From NCBI RefSeq assembly GCF_013395055.1, contig NZ_CP058349.1:2602001-2666000 (forward strand): a stretch of 64,000 nt of DNA, read 5' to 3'. The notes beneath the pieces were generated by a model that saw only the letters and a program-made list of their open reading frames with translations, did no database searches and was not told the origin of the DNA. Source of the DNA: Pseudomonas sp. ABC1 (GTDB lineage: Bacteria > Pseudomonadota > Gammaproteobacteria > Pseudomonadales > Pseudomonadaceae). Numbering within the stretch: the first letter of the stretch is position 1; every line of letters begins with the position of its first letter. Both the position numbers and the translations under genes were made by a program. Below are positions 44,714-53,766 of the stretch, piece after piece.

Positions 44714-45849
44714 CAGACCTGCCGCGCCACCCGCCATAACCGGGCGATATCGCAGGATCGCGCCTGCAGCTCGGTTGCCGCATCGCTCATCGCCTGCTCC
44801 AGGCTGAGCGGGCCGGGCACCAGGCTGAAAGCGGCTTCGATACCGGCCTTGTAAAGTGCCTGGTAGTCATCGCCAAGGCTGCCGGACAGGGCAATGACGG
44901 GGACACCGGCCTTGCGTGCGATCCGTGCCACGCCGATGGGTGTCTTGCCATGCAGCGTCTGCGCATCCATGCGGCCTTCGCCGGTGATCACCAGATCGGC
45001 GCCGTCCACGGCATCCGCCAGCGCCGACAGTTCGGCCACCAGCTCGATCCCTGGGCGAAAGCCTGCCTTGAGGAAGGTCCGTGCGGCAAAACCCAGCCCG
45101 CCCGCGGCGCCGGCGCCAGGGAAGCTTGCATGGTTCTCGCCCAGCGTCGAGGCGACGACCTGGGCGAAGTGCCGGAGCGCATCGTCCAGCTCGGCGACCT
45201 GCTCCGGCGTCGCGCCTTTCTGTGGCCCGAAGATCGCCGAGGCGCCGCGTGCGCCGCACAGAGGATTATCGACATCCGCCGCCACTTCGATCTGCGCCGA
45301 CAGCAGGCGCACGTCGAGGCCGCTCAGGTCGAGCTGATCGAGTTGGGCCAGGGCCGCTCCGCCGGGAGGCAATTCATGGCCCTGTTTATCCAGAAAGCGT
45401 ATGCCGAGGGCTTTCAGCAGCCCGGTTCCGGCGTCGTTGGTGGCGCTGCCGCCGAGGCCGAGAATGATCCGGCGGGCACCGGCATCCAGCGCCTGCATGA
45501 TCAGTTCGCCAGTGCCCTGGCTGCTGGCGCGGCGTACGTCGCGCTGCGCCCGAGGCACGAGGTGCAGGCCGCTGGCGGCGGCCATCTCGATGACGGCGGT
45601 GCCGTTGTCCAGCCAGCCCCAGTGAGCCGTGACCGTATCGCCCAGCGGGCCGTGGACCTGGCATTCACGGCGCTCGCCGCCCACAGCCGCCAGCACGGCA
45701 TCCACCGTGCCTTCCCCGCCGTCGGCCATCGGGCGTAGCAGGCATTCGGCCTCAGGGTAGACCTGCTGCCAGCCTCGGGCGATGGCGGCGGCCACGTCGG
45801 GCGCGCTGAGGCTCTCCTTGAAGGAGTCGGGGGCGATGACGATTTTCAT
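44713..45849 (-). CDS. Glycerate kinase (GlxK/GarK family)
   Basis: 378 residues, beginning MKIVIAPDSFKESLSAPDVA, the signature of glycerate kinase family 1. It also has LRPMADGGEGTVDAVL and LGLGGSATNDAGTGLL. It phosphorylates D-glycerate (2- or 3-phosphoglycerate depending on type; family 1 enzymes usually make 2-phosphoglycerate), feeding glycolysis. The start at 45849 is preceded by AGAGG; a longer open frame adds ten unsupported residues. It follows a GntP-type permease by 55 nt on the same strand, and the CdaR-type regulator lies upstream of that. The stop codon touches the MITE-like element. Confidence 0.92.
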   Translation of the reverse strand: MKIVIAPDSFKESLSAPDVAAAIARGWQQVYPEAECLLRPMADGGEGTVDAVLAAVGGERRECQVHGPLGDTVTAHWGWLDNGTAVIEMAAASGLHLVPRAQRDVRRASSQGTGELIMQALDAGARRIILGLGGSATNDAGTGLLKALGIRFLDKQGHELPPGGAALAQLDQLDLSGLDVRLLSAQIEVAADVDNPLCGARGASAIFGPQKGATPEQVAELDDALRHFAQVVASTLGENHASFPGAGAAGGLGFAARTFLKAGFRPGIELVAELSALADAVDGADLVITGEGRMDAQTLHGKTPIGVARIARKAGVPVIALSGSLGDDYQALYKAGIEAAFSLVPGPLSLEQAMSDAATELQARSCDIARLWRVARQV

Positions 45850-45904
45850 GACGATGACCTCTGAAACGGCGGGCCGCACGAGGCGGCCGCGCCAATGGAG
45901 CGGA

Positions 45905-47272
45905 TTACAGCAGGACCAGGCTGAGCAGCCAGACGGTGATGATGCCGACCACGCCCTGGACCAGGGTGGCCATGGTCTGTGCGCGGTACGCCGTGGTGAC
46001 CTTCATGCGGCTGAACTGGGTGACGACCCAGAAGAAACTATCGTTGGCATGGGACACGGTCATCGCCCCGGCGCCAATGGCCATGACAGTGAGTACCCGG
46101 CCCATTTCACTGTCCAGGCCCAGCTGGCCGAGCAGCGGTGCGACCAGTGCCGAGGTGGTGACCAGTGCGACGGTGGTCGAGCCCTGAGCACTCTTCAATG
46201 CTGCGGCCACAACGAATGGCATGAACAGGCCGATGCCCAGTGCCGACAGCGTGCTGCCCAGGTAGTCGCCCAGGGGGGTGGCCTTGAGGATGGCGCCGAA
46301 GGCACCGCCAGCACCCGTGATCAACAGGATCGGTGCCGCCGCAACCAGGCCTTCGGCGACATGGTTATGAAACTCCTGGCGCTTGTCGTCGCTCTTGAGC
46401 AGCGTGCAGGCAAGGGCCAGGCCTACCAGCAAGGCTGCGACCGGTTGCCCCAGGAAGTTCAGCAGAGCAAAGAGCAGCCCGTCGCCGAGCGGTTTGCTGG
46501 GAAACACGGCAATGGAGCCAAGGCAGATCAGTGCGATAGGGACGAAGATCGGTGCGAAGGCCTGGAATGCACTGGGCAGTTTTCCATAGCGGGCCTTGAG
46601 CGCTTCGAAATCAACGGCCTCGCTCAGTAGCTCGCTAGGGGCCTCATCGAGCAGGTCGCGGTCGTTCTGGCGCAGGAAACGATTGGCCCAGAACATGCCG
46701 GCCAGTGCGGTGACCGCCGATACAAGCAACCCAACCAGAATGACCAGCCCCAGGGAGCCGTCGAGCCCCAGGTTGCCGGCGGCAGCAATCGGCCCAGGTG
46801 TTGGCGGCACGAATGTGTGGGTCGCATACAGGCCGGTAGCCAGCGCCACGCTCATGGCCACGACCGAGACTTTCATGCGGGCGGCCAGTGCATTCTTCAG
46901 CGAGTTGAGGATGACGTAGCCGGAGTCGCAGAACACCGGGATCGACACCAGGTAACCGATGATCGACATGGTCAGTGTCGGGAAGCGCTGGCCCAGCAGG
47001 CGAATCACTGTTTCAGCCATGGTGATGGCCGCACCGCTACGCTCCAGGATGATGCCGATGATCGTTCCCAGGGTGATGACGATACCGATGTAACCGAGGA
47101 TGCCGCCAAAGCCGGTGCTGACGATCTTGAGAATCTCGCCGGCAGGCAGTTGGTAGGCGAAACCGGCGATGATCGCCGCTGCGAGCAGGGAGAGAAAGGG
47201 GTGCAGCTTCAACCGGGTGGTGGACAGCACGATGAATACGATCAACGCCACCAGTATCAAGACAAGGCCCAT
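45905..47272 (-). CDS. GntP family permease (probable glycerate/sugar-acid importer)
   Basis: 455 residues, with about a dozen apolar helices. Family signatures include HPFLSLLAAAIIAGF, YLVSIPVFCDSGYVILNSL and ATHTFVPPTPGPIAAAGNLG. GntP members are inner-membrane, proton-coupled importers of gluconate, glycerate or related acids; the adjacent glycerate kinase favours glycerate. The start at 47272 has AGAGGAG a few bases upstream; a longer open frame runs through the palindrome at 47298 and is unlikely. Probably co-transcribed with the kinase. Confidence 0.9.
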   Translation of the reverse strand: MGLVLILVALIVFIVLSTTRLKLHPFLSLLAAAIIAGFAYQLPAGEILKIVSTGFGGILGYIGIVITLGTIIGIILERSGAAITMAETVIRLLGQRFPTLTMSIIGYLVSIPVFCDSGYVILNSLKNALAARMKVSVVAMSVALATGLYATHTFVPPTPGPIAAAGNLGLDGSLGLVILVGLLVSAVTALAGMFWANRFLRQNDRDLLDEAPSELLSEAVDFEALKARYGKLPSAFQAFAPIFVPIALICLGSIAVFPSKPLGDGLLFALLNFLGQPVAALLVGLALACTLLKSDDKRQEFHNHVAEGLVAAAPILLITGAGGAFGAILKATPLGDYLGSTLSALGIGLFMPFVVAAALKSAQGSTTVALVTTSALVAPLLGQLGLDSEMGRVLTVMAIGAGAMTVSHANDSFFWVVTQFSRMKVTTAYRAQTMATLVQGVVGIITVWLLSLVLL

Positions 47273-47297
47273 GGCCAGACTCCTCTTTATTGTATGG

Positions 47298-47314
47298 CCG
47301 GACATCATGTCCGG
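47298..47314. promoter_or_regulatory. Palindrome before the GntP permease, candidate operator
   Basis: Perfect 8-bp arms around one base: CCGGACAT-C-ATGTCCGG. It lies 26 nt before the permease start codon, in the leader of the permease/kinase operon and downstream of the CdaR-type regulator gene. A regulator-binding site or a 5' UTR hairpin are both possible. Confidence 0.5.
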
Positions 47315-47446
47315 TTGTGAATGCTGAAAGGCGAGGCATTGTGGCTCAACACGGCCTGCCTGAACCTTGTGCGGATGCACTTAAATATTGCGTTTCGTCG
47401 GATTATGTTTGTTCTTTTGCACAACTCCGTGGGGTGGGTATTTTCT

Positions 47447-47472
47447 CCCCTCTCCCATACATGGGAGAGGGG
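47447..47472. repeat. 12-2-12 palindrome in the regulator-permease gap
   Basis: CCCCTCTCCCAT, two bases, ATGGGAGAGGGG: a perfect inverted repeat. The same architecture occurs between hasD and hasE. It lies after the cdaR-type stop (minus strand) and has no U-tract. Confidence 0.65.
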
Positions 47473-47513
47473 CCGGGGGAGAGGGTACAAAGCATTAAAA
47501 TCCTGCGTTGCGT

Positions 47514-48635
47514 CTACGAGAGCGGTGGGCCGTCACTGCCCAGCAGTCCCAGGCCAAGCGAGAGTTGCAGGCGCTGGTCCATGCGGCTGAGGTCGAGGCC
47601 GCTGAGTTCGCCGATACGCTCCAGGCGATAGCGCAGCGTGTTGCGGTGGATGCCGAGCGCGTGGGCGCAGGCCTGGATCTGCCCGTCATGGGCACACCAG
47701 GCGTCGAGGGTTTCCCGCAGATTGCCCTGGGTGTCCTGGGCCAGTACCCGCTGCAGGGGCGCCAGCCAGCCACGCAGCAACCAGCTGTGGCGCTGGGCAT
47801 GCAGCAGCGTTGGCAGGCGCAGCTCGTGCAAGGGCAGCAGGCGGCGCTCGGGGAAGCGTGCCTGGCCATAGGCTTGCAGGTCGCGCAGCACCAGGCTGGC
47901 CTGGCGCAGTTCGTCCAGGCTGTTCAGGGGGTCGCTCAAGGCCAGCGAGCGCACGCCCCATTCGCGTTCGTCCGCCAGCGCCAGCCAGGCCTGGTCGTCG
48001 CGGCTGGCGCTGTAGGGCCGGCACCAGAGCACTTCGTAGCGCCCCAGGGGGGCCAGCAGGTGTTCGCCCTTGCCGGCGAGTGCGTCGAGCAGGCGTGTCT
48101 GGCGCGACAGTGGGTCGCCCGAATCGGTCAGGCGCAGCAGGCATATCTGCCGTGGCCAGCCCAGGTTCAGCCCCAGGCGTTCTATTTCCGCTTGCAGGGC
48201 GGCGAGCGTCTGTTGCGGGTCGAGCAGGTGGCGAAGCCAGGTTTCCTGCTGGTGGCGTTGCCAGTGCCGTTCGGTCTGCAACACCCGGTGTTCGACCAGC
48301 ATCTCGGCGGCCATGCGCACCAGTTCCGCGTAATGGCGCACCACGTCCGGTGCCCCGGTGATGCCGAGTACGCCGATCAATTGCTCCGCGTGGCGCAGCG
48401 GCAGGTTGACGCCCGGCTTGACCCCGCGCAGGCAGGCCGCCGCCTGCTCGTCGATTTCCACTACGCGCCGGTTGGCCAGCACCAGTTGCGCGCCTTCATG
48501 GCGCGTGTGCAGGCGGCTGGGGTCGCCGCTGCCGATGATCATGCCCTGGGCATCCATCACGTTGACGTTGTGCGGCAGGATGGCCATGGCGCGCTCGACG
48601 ATGTGCTGCGCCAGGGTGGAGTCGAGTTCTAGCAT
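47514..48635 (-). CDS. CdaR-family sugar-diacid regulator
   Basis: 373 residues. The N-terminal sugar-diacid recognition domain (LAQHIVERAMAILPHNVNVM, then RLHTRHEGAQLVL and LGITGAPDVVRHYAELV) and the C-terminal PucR-type helix-turn-helix (CAHALGIHRNTLRYRLERIG) match CdaR/SdaR. E. coli CdaR activates galactarate, glucarate and glycerate genes on sensing glycerate or diacids. Here it should control the permease and kinase downstream on the same strand. It starts 24 nt after the MHYT-GGDEF-EAL gene, so read-through from that gene is possible. Confidence 0.92.
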   Translation of the reverse strand: MLELDSTLAQHIVERAMAILPHNVNVMDAQGMIIGSGDPSRLHTRHEGAQLVLANRRVVEIDEQAAACLRGVKPGVNLPLRHAEQLIGVLGITGAPDVVRHYAELVRMAAEMLVEHRVLQTERHWQRHQQETWLRHLLDPQQTLAALQAEIERLGLNLGWPRQICLLRLTDSGDPLSRQTRLLDALAGKGEHLLAPLGRYEVLWCRPYSASRDDQAWLALADEREWGVRSLALSDPLNSLDELRQASLVLRDLQAYGQARFPERRLLPLHELRLPTLLHAQRHSWLLRGWLAPLQRVLAQDTQGNLRETLDAWCAHDGQIQACAHALGIHRNTLRYRLERIGELSGLDLSRMDQRLQLSLGLGLLGSDGPPLS

Positions 48636-48659
48636 GGAGGTCTCGGGCCGTCGTGTCGG

Positions 48660-50870
48660 TCAGGTGTGTGTCCCAAGCATGTCCGATGTGACGGCCGGCG
48701 GCCAGCCGAATGCTTCCAGGGGGTGGGCGTTGGGCGGGAATTTCTCCAGCACCTCGGCCAGTGGCATCGGCCTGCCGAACAGGAAGCCCTGGACCTGATC
48801 GCAGGAGGCCTCGTGCAGGATGTTCAACTGATCCTCATGCTCCACGCCCTCGGCGACGACTTCGATCCGTAAAGCGTGGGCCATGCCGATGATCGCCCGG
48901 ACGATTTCCCGGCTCTGCGAGCAGGAGGCCAGGTCCTGTATGAAGCTGCGGTCTATCTTGAGCGTGTCCAGCGGCAACCGCTTGAGGTAGGCCAGGGAAG
49001 AGTAGCCGGTGCCGAAGTCATCGATGGAAACCCGCACGCCCGTGGCGCGGATACGTTTCAACTGTTCGATGGCATTGCCGATGTCGCTCAGCAGCGCGCT
49101 TTCGGTGACCTCCAGCTCCATGCGCTGCCTGAGCGCCTGGTCGCTGCCGATGACCTCTTCGATACGCTGGGGCAGGTTGCCGCTGCCCAGGTTGAGGGCG
49201 GAGCAGTTGAGCGAAACGTACAGCCCCGTGTGCCCGGCCTGGTCGAGCCGCTGCATGTCCATATGGACCTGGCGCATCACCCATTCGTCCAGCAGGTCGA
49301 TGAAGCCGTTGGCTTCGGCCACCGGGATGAAGTGCTCGGGCGTCAGCAGGCCATGTTGCGCATGGTGCCAGCGGATCAGGCCTTCCAGCTTGACCAGTCG
49401 CCCGCTCTGCAGGCCGAGGATGGGCTGGTAGAACAGCTCCAGTTCCTCACCCTGTTGCAAGGCCTGGCGCAAGCCTTCCTCCAGTTGCAGGTCGATCGAG
49501 GCTTTCTGCTTCAGTTGCGGGTCGAAGAAGTGCGCGCCATTGCGCCCGCCAGCCTTGGATTGGTAGAGGGCCAGGTCGGCGTTCTTCAGGAGTTCTTCGG
49601 CGCAGGTGCCATCGTGCGGGTAGAGGCTGATGCCGACACTGGTGGTGACCACCAGGCGCCGATCGCCCAGCGCCATGGGTTCCTGCATGTGCTTGAGCAG
49701 GCGCTGGGCGAGCGCTTTGGCCGCCTCTTCCTGGTCCACCTGGGCGACGACGCAGAACTCGTCGCCGCCCAGGCGCGCGATCAGGTCGTTTTCGCGCAGG
49801 GTCGCCTGCAACCTTCCGGCGACGATCCGCAGCATCTGGTCGCCCGCGTCATGGCCGAGGCTGTCGTTGATCCGCTTGAAGTGGTCCATGTCGAGGAACA
49901 TCACTGCCATGGTTTCGTGCTCGCTGCTCCTGGCCAGCAGGGCGGAGAAGGCGCGGTTGAAGCCGCGTCGATTCAACAGGTTGGTCAGCGGGTCGAAGTA
50001 GGCGGCCTGTTCGAGGGAGGACTGGGTGCGGTCGAGTTGCTCCAGCAGCCGGTTGACGCGCCGCAGGTCACGGTCTTTTTCGTCGAGTTTGCGGTTCGCC
50101 CAGGCGGTCATCAGGCTGAACAGAATGATGGCGAACGTGACACCGCCGATGACCAGGGCCAAGGCCTGGCTGTTGGTGCCATGTTGCAGGAACGGCTCGC
50201 GGCCCTCGGGGGCGACCAGGTGCAGGGCGGACATGCCGATGAAATGCATGGAGGTCACCGCCGCGCCCATCAGCAGCGCCGCCACCGCCAGAAAGCGTTT
50301 GCCCTGTGACGTTCCGCTGGAGATGAGTTCGGCCAGCAGCAGGGCCGCGAGGCTGGCCGCCACGGCGACGAAGATGGACAGGGCGAACAGGCCCGGCGAG
50401 TAATACGCGACCGCCACCGAGCGCATTGCGGCCATGCCGCTGTAGTGCATGGCCGCGATGCCCAGGCCGATGAAGAGTGCGGCCAGCAGGCGGTGCACGG
50501 GCGCATTGCCGCTGCGCCCCATCCAGTAGAGCGCCAGCAGCGCGGCGGCGAAGGCTACCAGCAGGGACAGTAGCGTCGTGGAGAGGTCGTAGCTGATCGC
50601 GACCGGTGCCCGCATCGCCAGCATGCTGATGAAGTGCATCGACCAGACGCCGCCCGCCAGGCACAGGCTGCCGACGGCCCACCAGAGTCGGCGCAAACCG
50701 GGGTGCGCCAGTTGCCGCTGATGCTCGACGATCACCAGTGTGCCGAGGCTGCCGGCCACCGCCACCAGGTAGGCCAGGACCAGCAACCAGGGGTCATGGC
50801 TGCCATGGCCCAGCATCTGCCAGCCGGAGTCCGGTATCTGTTCGAGGAATCGGATACCCAGCCATTCCAT
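48660..50870 (-). CDS. MHYT-GGDEF-EAL c-di-GMP enzyme (MucR-like)
   Basis: 736 residues. The N-terminal integral-membrane MHYT domain has three repeats with motifs MHFISMLAMR, MHYSGMAAMR and MHFIGMSAL, thought to sense a diatomic gas or redox state through copper. Then a GGDEF domain with intact ARLGGDEF and an RxxD inhibitory site (REND), and an EAL domain in which EAL reads EGL (KLEGLIRW) but VTES, DDFGTGYSS and EGVEHEDQL are kept. Both synthesis and hydrolysis of c-di-GMP look possible. In P. aeruginosa the same architecture is found in MucR (alginate control) and NbdA; I cannot decide which is the ortholog. The start at 50870 has GGGAGG upstream. Confidence 0.9.
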   Translation of the reverse strand: MEWLGIRFLEQIPDSGWQMLGHGSHDPWLLVLAYLVAVAGSLGTLVIVEHQRQLAHPGLRRLWWAVGSLCLAGGVWSMHFISMLAMRAPVAISYDLSTTLLSLLVAFAAALLALYWMGRSGNAPVHRLLAALFIGLGIAAMHYSGMAAMRSVAVAYYSPGLFALSIFVAVAASLAALLLAELISSGTSQGKRFLAVAALLMGAAVTSMHFIGMSALHLVAPEGREPFLQHGTNSQALALVIGGVTFAIILFSLMTAWANRKLDEKDRDLRRVNRLLEQLDRTQSSLEQAAYFDPLTNLLNRRGFNRAFSALLARSSEHETMAVMFLDMDHFKRINDSLGHDAGDQMLRIVAGRLQATLRENDLIARLGGDEFCVVAQVDQEEAAKALAQRLLKHMQEPMALGDRRLVVTTSVGISLYPHDGTCAEELLKNADLALYQSKAGGRNGAHFFDPQLKQKASIDLQLEEGLRQALQQGEELELFYQPILGLQSGRLVKLEGLIRWHHAQHGLLTPEHFIPVAEANGFIDLLDEWVMRQVHMDMQRLDQAGHTGLYVSLNCSALNLGSGNLPQRIEEVIGSDQALRQRMELEVTESALLSDIGNAIEQLKRIRATGVRVSIDDFGTGYSSLAYLKRLPLDTLKIDRSFIQDLASCSQSREIVRAIIGMAHALRIEVVAEGVEHEDQLNILHEASCDQVQGFLFGRPMPLAEVLEKFPPNAHPLEAFGWPPAVTSDMLGTHT

Positions 50871-51151
50871 AACGACGTGCCTCCCTTTCGAGCCTGCTCC
50901 GAGCTGCCGTGCTCCGACATTGCGGTGTTGGAGTGGCCGGGCTTGTTTGCTTCCCTGACGGGTCATGTTCGAAGCAGATGCCGCCCTGGACGGCAGTGTT
51001 TCGAGCGATTCAATGAACTGGCTTGTTTTTCGACATTCCGGCATTGCATCGGTTCTGTGCGTGGCCTGTCGTTCGCGGGGAGGTGTGTCGTTGATTGCCT
51101 CGGTGTTTTTTGTTCCTATCCCGTTCTTTCCATAGGCGGTGGGCGGCAACG

Positions 51152-51868
51152 ATGAGAATCATGGTCGTGGGGGCAAGCAAAGGCCTGGGCAAGGCACTGA
51201 TCGACGGGCTGGGTGATGCGGGAGATACGCTGATAGGCGTTTCCCGGCGCCGGCCAACGGCTTGGGTGGCAAGAGAGGGTGTGCAGGTCGAGTGGATCGA
51301 GGCGGACCTTGCCTTAGAAACGTCGGTGTCCCATATCGAACAGCAGGTGGTCGAGCATGGATTGGATGTGCTGGTCTACAACCTGGGCATTTGGGAAGCG
51401 GCGGCTTTCGACCCGGCCTATGCGTTCCTCGGCGATTCGGATCGACAGGTGCGCGATATCGTCGACTGCAACATCACCGCGACCATCCTGCTGATCAAGC
51501 GCCTGCTGCCGCTGCTGTTGCAGAGCGCCGCTCCGCGCATCCTGCTGACCGGCTCGACCTCAGGCCTGCCGCAAAGCGGTCGTCCGGAGGTGACCTTCGG
51601 GGCGTCCAAGTTCGCCTTGCGCGGTATCGCCGATGCGTTGCGCGAAGGGTATCGGCAGCAGAAGCTGGGGGTGACCTGCCTCAACCTGGGCTACCTGAAT
51701 ACCGACGATGACTTGTCCGTTCCCCGCGCAGAGGCCGAACAGCGTGGTGGCGGCGAGTTGATTCCGCTGCATGACGTGGTGCAGGTGGCGCGCATGGCGC
51801 TGAGTCTGTCCGCGTCCAGCTTCGTCAAGGAAATCACCTTGCCGGCGATCCTTGACGAGCGCTTCTGA
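51152..51868 (+). CDS. Short-chain dehydrogenase/reductase-fold protein with altered catalytic Tyr
   Basis: 238 residues. NAD(P)-binding motif VGASKGLGKALIDGL at the N-terminus, YNLGIWE replacing NNAG, and catalytic Ser in LTGSTSG (S135). At the YxxxK site the sequence is FGASK: Phe149 replaces Tyr, with Lys153 kept. Classical SDR catalysis needs this Tyr, so the protein may be inactive, use another residue, or act as a sensor. Substrate unknown. The start at 51152 gives MRIMVVGASKG; a longer frame upstream adds an Arg-rich, unlikely leader. It is convergent with gshA. Confidence 0.85.
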   Translation: MRIMVVGASKGLGKALIDGLGDAGDTLIGVSRRRPTAWVAREGVQVEWIEADLALETSVSHIEQQVVEHGLDVLVYNLGIWEAAAFDPAYAFLGDSDRQVRDIVDCNITATILLIKRLLPLLLQSAAPRILLTGSTSGLPQSGRPEVTFGASKFALRGIADALREGYRQQKLGVTCLNLGYLNTDDDLSVPRAEAEQRGGGELIPLHDVVQVARMALSLSASSFVKEITLPAILDERF

Positions 51869-51903
51869 ACGCCGGGTTCAATATGTAACGCAGGCAGTGC
51901 CGG

Positions 51904-53490
51904 TCAGACGCTGATACCCACCAGACTCGCCTGATAAGCCGCGACGAAGCTGTCGAAATCACCACTTTCGTCCCGCTCCAGCGCGGCCTGCTCTTCCAAC
52001 GAGCGCCTGGCATCCTCATCGAATGCACGCGTCATATCTTCGGGCAGAGGCTCTGCACGGAAATGCTCGGCATGCAGGCGACTCTGGCGCAGGGAGAACG
52101 CGCGGAAGCTCTCGCCGCCGTCACGCAGGCACGCCAGTACCTGGGCCGAGGGGGTCAGTGAAGGGTCTTCCACCTTGGCCTGCTGCACCTGCAGCGCGCG
52201 TACATAGGCGTCGCCGCCCAGGCTGGCATCGAACGGGCCGGCAGCCTGACCGATGGCCTCCAGCAGTTCCCGCGCCCAGTCCTGCAAGCCAACCGATTGG
52301 CCACGGCGCTGCAGTTGAAGGCCTGGCTTGCGGCCTTCCTTGACCACGGAGAGGAAATTGGCGGCACTCGCGCCGCACTCGCCTTCTACCAGGCACGGGC
52401 TTTCCTGTAGCGCGCAGTAGAGCAGGAAGGCATCGAGGAAACGGGCTTCGTCGATGTCGATGCCCAGCGGCAGGAAGGGGTTGATATCCAGGCAGCGCAC
52501 CTCGACGTACTGCACGCCACGCGCCATCAGCGCCTGGATCGGCCGCTCACCACTGTAGGTGACGCGCTTGGGGCGGATGTTCGAGTAGTACTCGTTTTCG
52601 ATCTGCAACACATTGGTATTGAGCTGCTGCCAGCGCCCGTCCGCATCGTGGGTGCCCAGCGCTGCATAGGGCGGGTAAGGCGTGGACACGGCCTGGCGCA
52701 GGCTTTCGGTGTAGCTGTGCAGGGCGTCGTAGCAGGGGGTCAGGCCGGACTGCGCGTTGTTCTGGTAACCCAGGTCGCTCATCCGCAAGCTGGTCGCCCA
52801 GGGCAGGTAGAGGGTGTCCGCGTCGAGCTGTTCCAGTTGATGTTCACGCCCCCGCAGGAAGCCGGTGTCCAGTGCCGGCGATGCGCCGAACAGGTACATC
52901 AGCAGCCAGCTGTAGCGGCGGAAATTGCGGATCAGCGAAATGTAGCGGGCCGACTGATAGTCCTGCAGCGACCGGGTATCGCCTTCTGCGGCCTGCAACA
53001 CCGACCACAGGCGCTCCGGCAGCGAGAAGTTGTAGTGGATACCGGCGATGCACTGCATGGTCCTGCCGTAGCGCACGGCCAGGCCGCGGCGGTAGACGTG
53101 CTTGAGCTGGCCGATGTTCGAGCTGCCGTATTCGGCAATGGGAATCCGTTCCTCCTCCGGCAGCGGGCAAGGCATCGAATGGCTCCAGAGGTATTCGTTG
53201 CCCAGGCGCGAATAGGTGAAGCGATGCACGGCGTCCAGTTCGTCCAGAGTCGCCTGGGGATCCACGGCCGTCGGCGTGATGAACTCGAGCAGCGACTCCG
53301 AATAGTCCGTGGTGATGCGTGGATGCGTCAGTGCCGAACCCAGCGCCTTGGGGTGCGGGGTCAGTGCCAGCTCGCCCTGCTGGTCGACGCGCAGGCACTC
53401 GCGCTCGATACCGTGCAGGCACTGGCCGAGAAGCGCCAGGTTGGATGGCTCGGCCAACAACGCCAGACGCCCGGGGAAAAGATCGCTCAA
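51904..53490 (-). CDS. gshA: Glutamate-cysteine ligase
   Basis: 528 residues, close to the 518 of E. coli GshA (type 1). Signatures include LGQCLHGIERECLRVDQQG, ITTDYSESLLEFITP, IAGIHYNFSLPERLW and YVEVRCLDINPFLPLGID. It joins L-glutamate and L-cysteine with ATP in the first, rate-limiting step of glutathione synthesis, in the cytosol. It stands alone: convergent with the SDR gene 35 nt away, and divergent from the has locus. Confidence 0.96.
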   Translation of the reverse strand: MSDLFPGRLALLAEPSNLALLGQCLHGIERECLRVDQQGELALTPHPKALGSALTHPRITTDYSESLLEFITPTAVDPQATLDELDAVHRFTYSRLGNEYLWSHSMPCPLPEEERIPIAEYGSSNIGQLKHVYRRGLAVRYGRTMQCIAGIHYNFSLPERLWSVLQAAEGDTRSLQDYQSARYISLIRNFRRYSWLLMYLFGASPALDTGFLRGREHQLEQLDADTLYLPWATSLRMSDLGYQNNAQSGLTPCYDALHSYTESLRQAVSTPYPPYAALGTHDADGRWQQLNTNVLQIENEYYSNIRPKRVTYSGERPIQALMARGVQYVEVRCLDINPFLPLGIDIDEARFLDAFLLYCALQESPCLVEGECGASAANFLSVVKEGRKPGLQLQRRGQSVGLQDWARELLEAIGQAAGPFDASLGGDAYVRALQVQQAKVEDPSLTPSAQVLACLRDGGESFRAFSLRQSRLHAEHFRAEPLPEDMTRAFDEDARRSLEEQAALERDESGDFDSFVAAYQASLVGISV

Positions 53491-53664
53491 GTTCGAATTC
53501 CTTCACACGACAGTCGGCACAATATGGGGGGGCATGAGGTCGGCTTCAAGCGACAAGCGTGCGTGTAGTGAAAAAAATTGCACCCGCCGCCATGGGAACG
53601 CGGCTGTCGGCGCCTGGCGTTTCATGGCGGGTTGTGTGCAGGGTGGGGTGGGCTTGTCTTGTAT

Positions 53665-53691
53665 GCAAATGCGATTCTATCGCAGAATCGC
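53665..53691 (+). promoter_or_regulatory. Dyad and weak Fur-like site upstream of hasI
   Basis: Perfect inverted repeat GCGATTCT-ATCGC-AGAATCGC at 53671-53691, overlapping a 19-base stretch (53665-53683) that matches the Fur consensus at 10 of 19 positions by hand. It lies about 75 nt before the proposed hasI start. An iron-responsive control site is plausible; the match alone is weak. Confidence 0.4.
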
Positions 53692-53766
53692 CAGCCAACC
53701 TGGTCGGTGCCGGTTGCTTGGCATCGCCTGGATTGCGCCTCACATTCACAACCCCAGGACTCGCGC

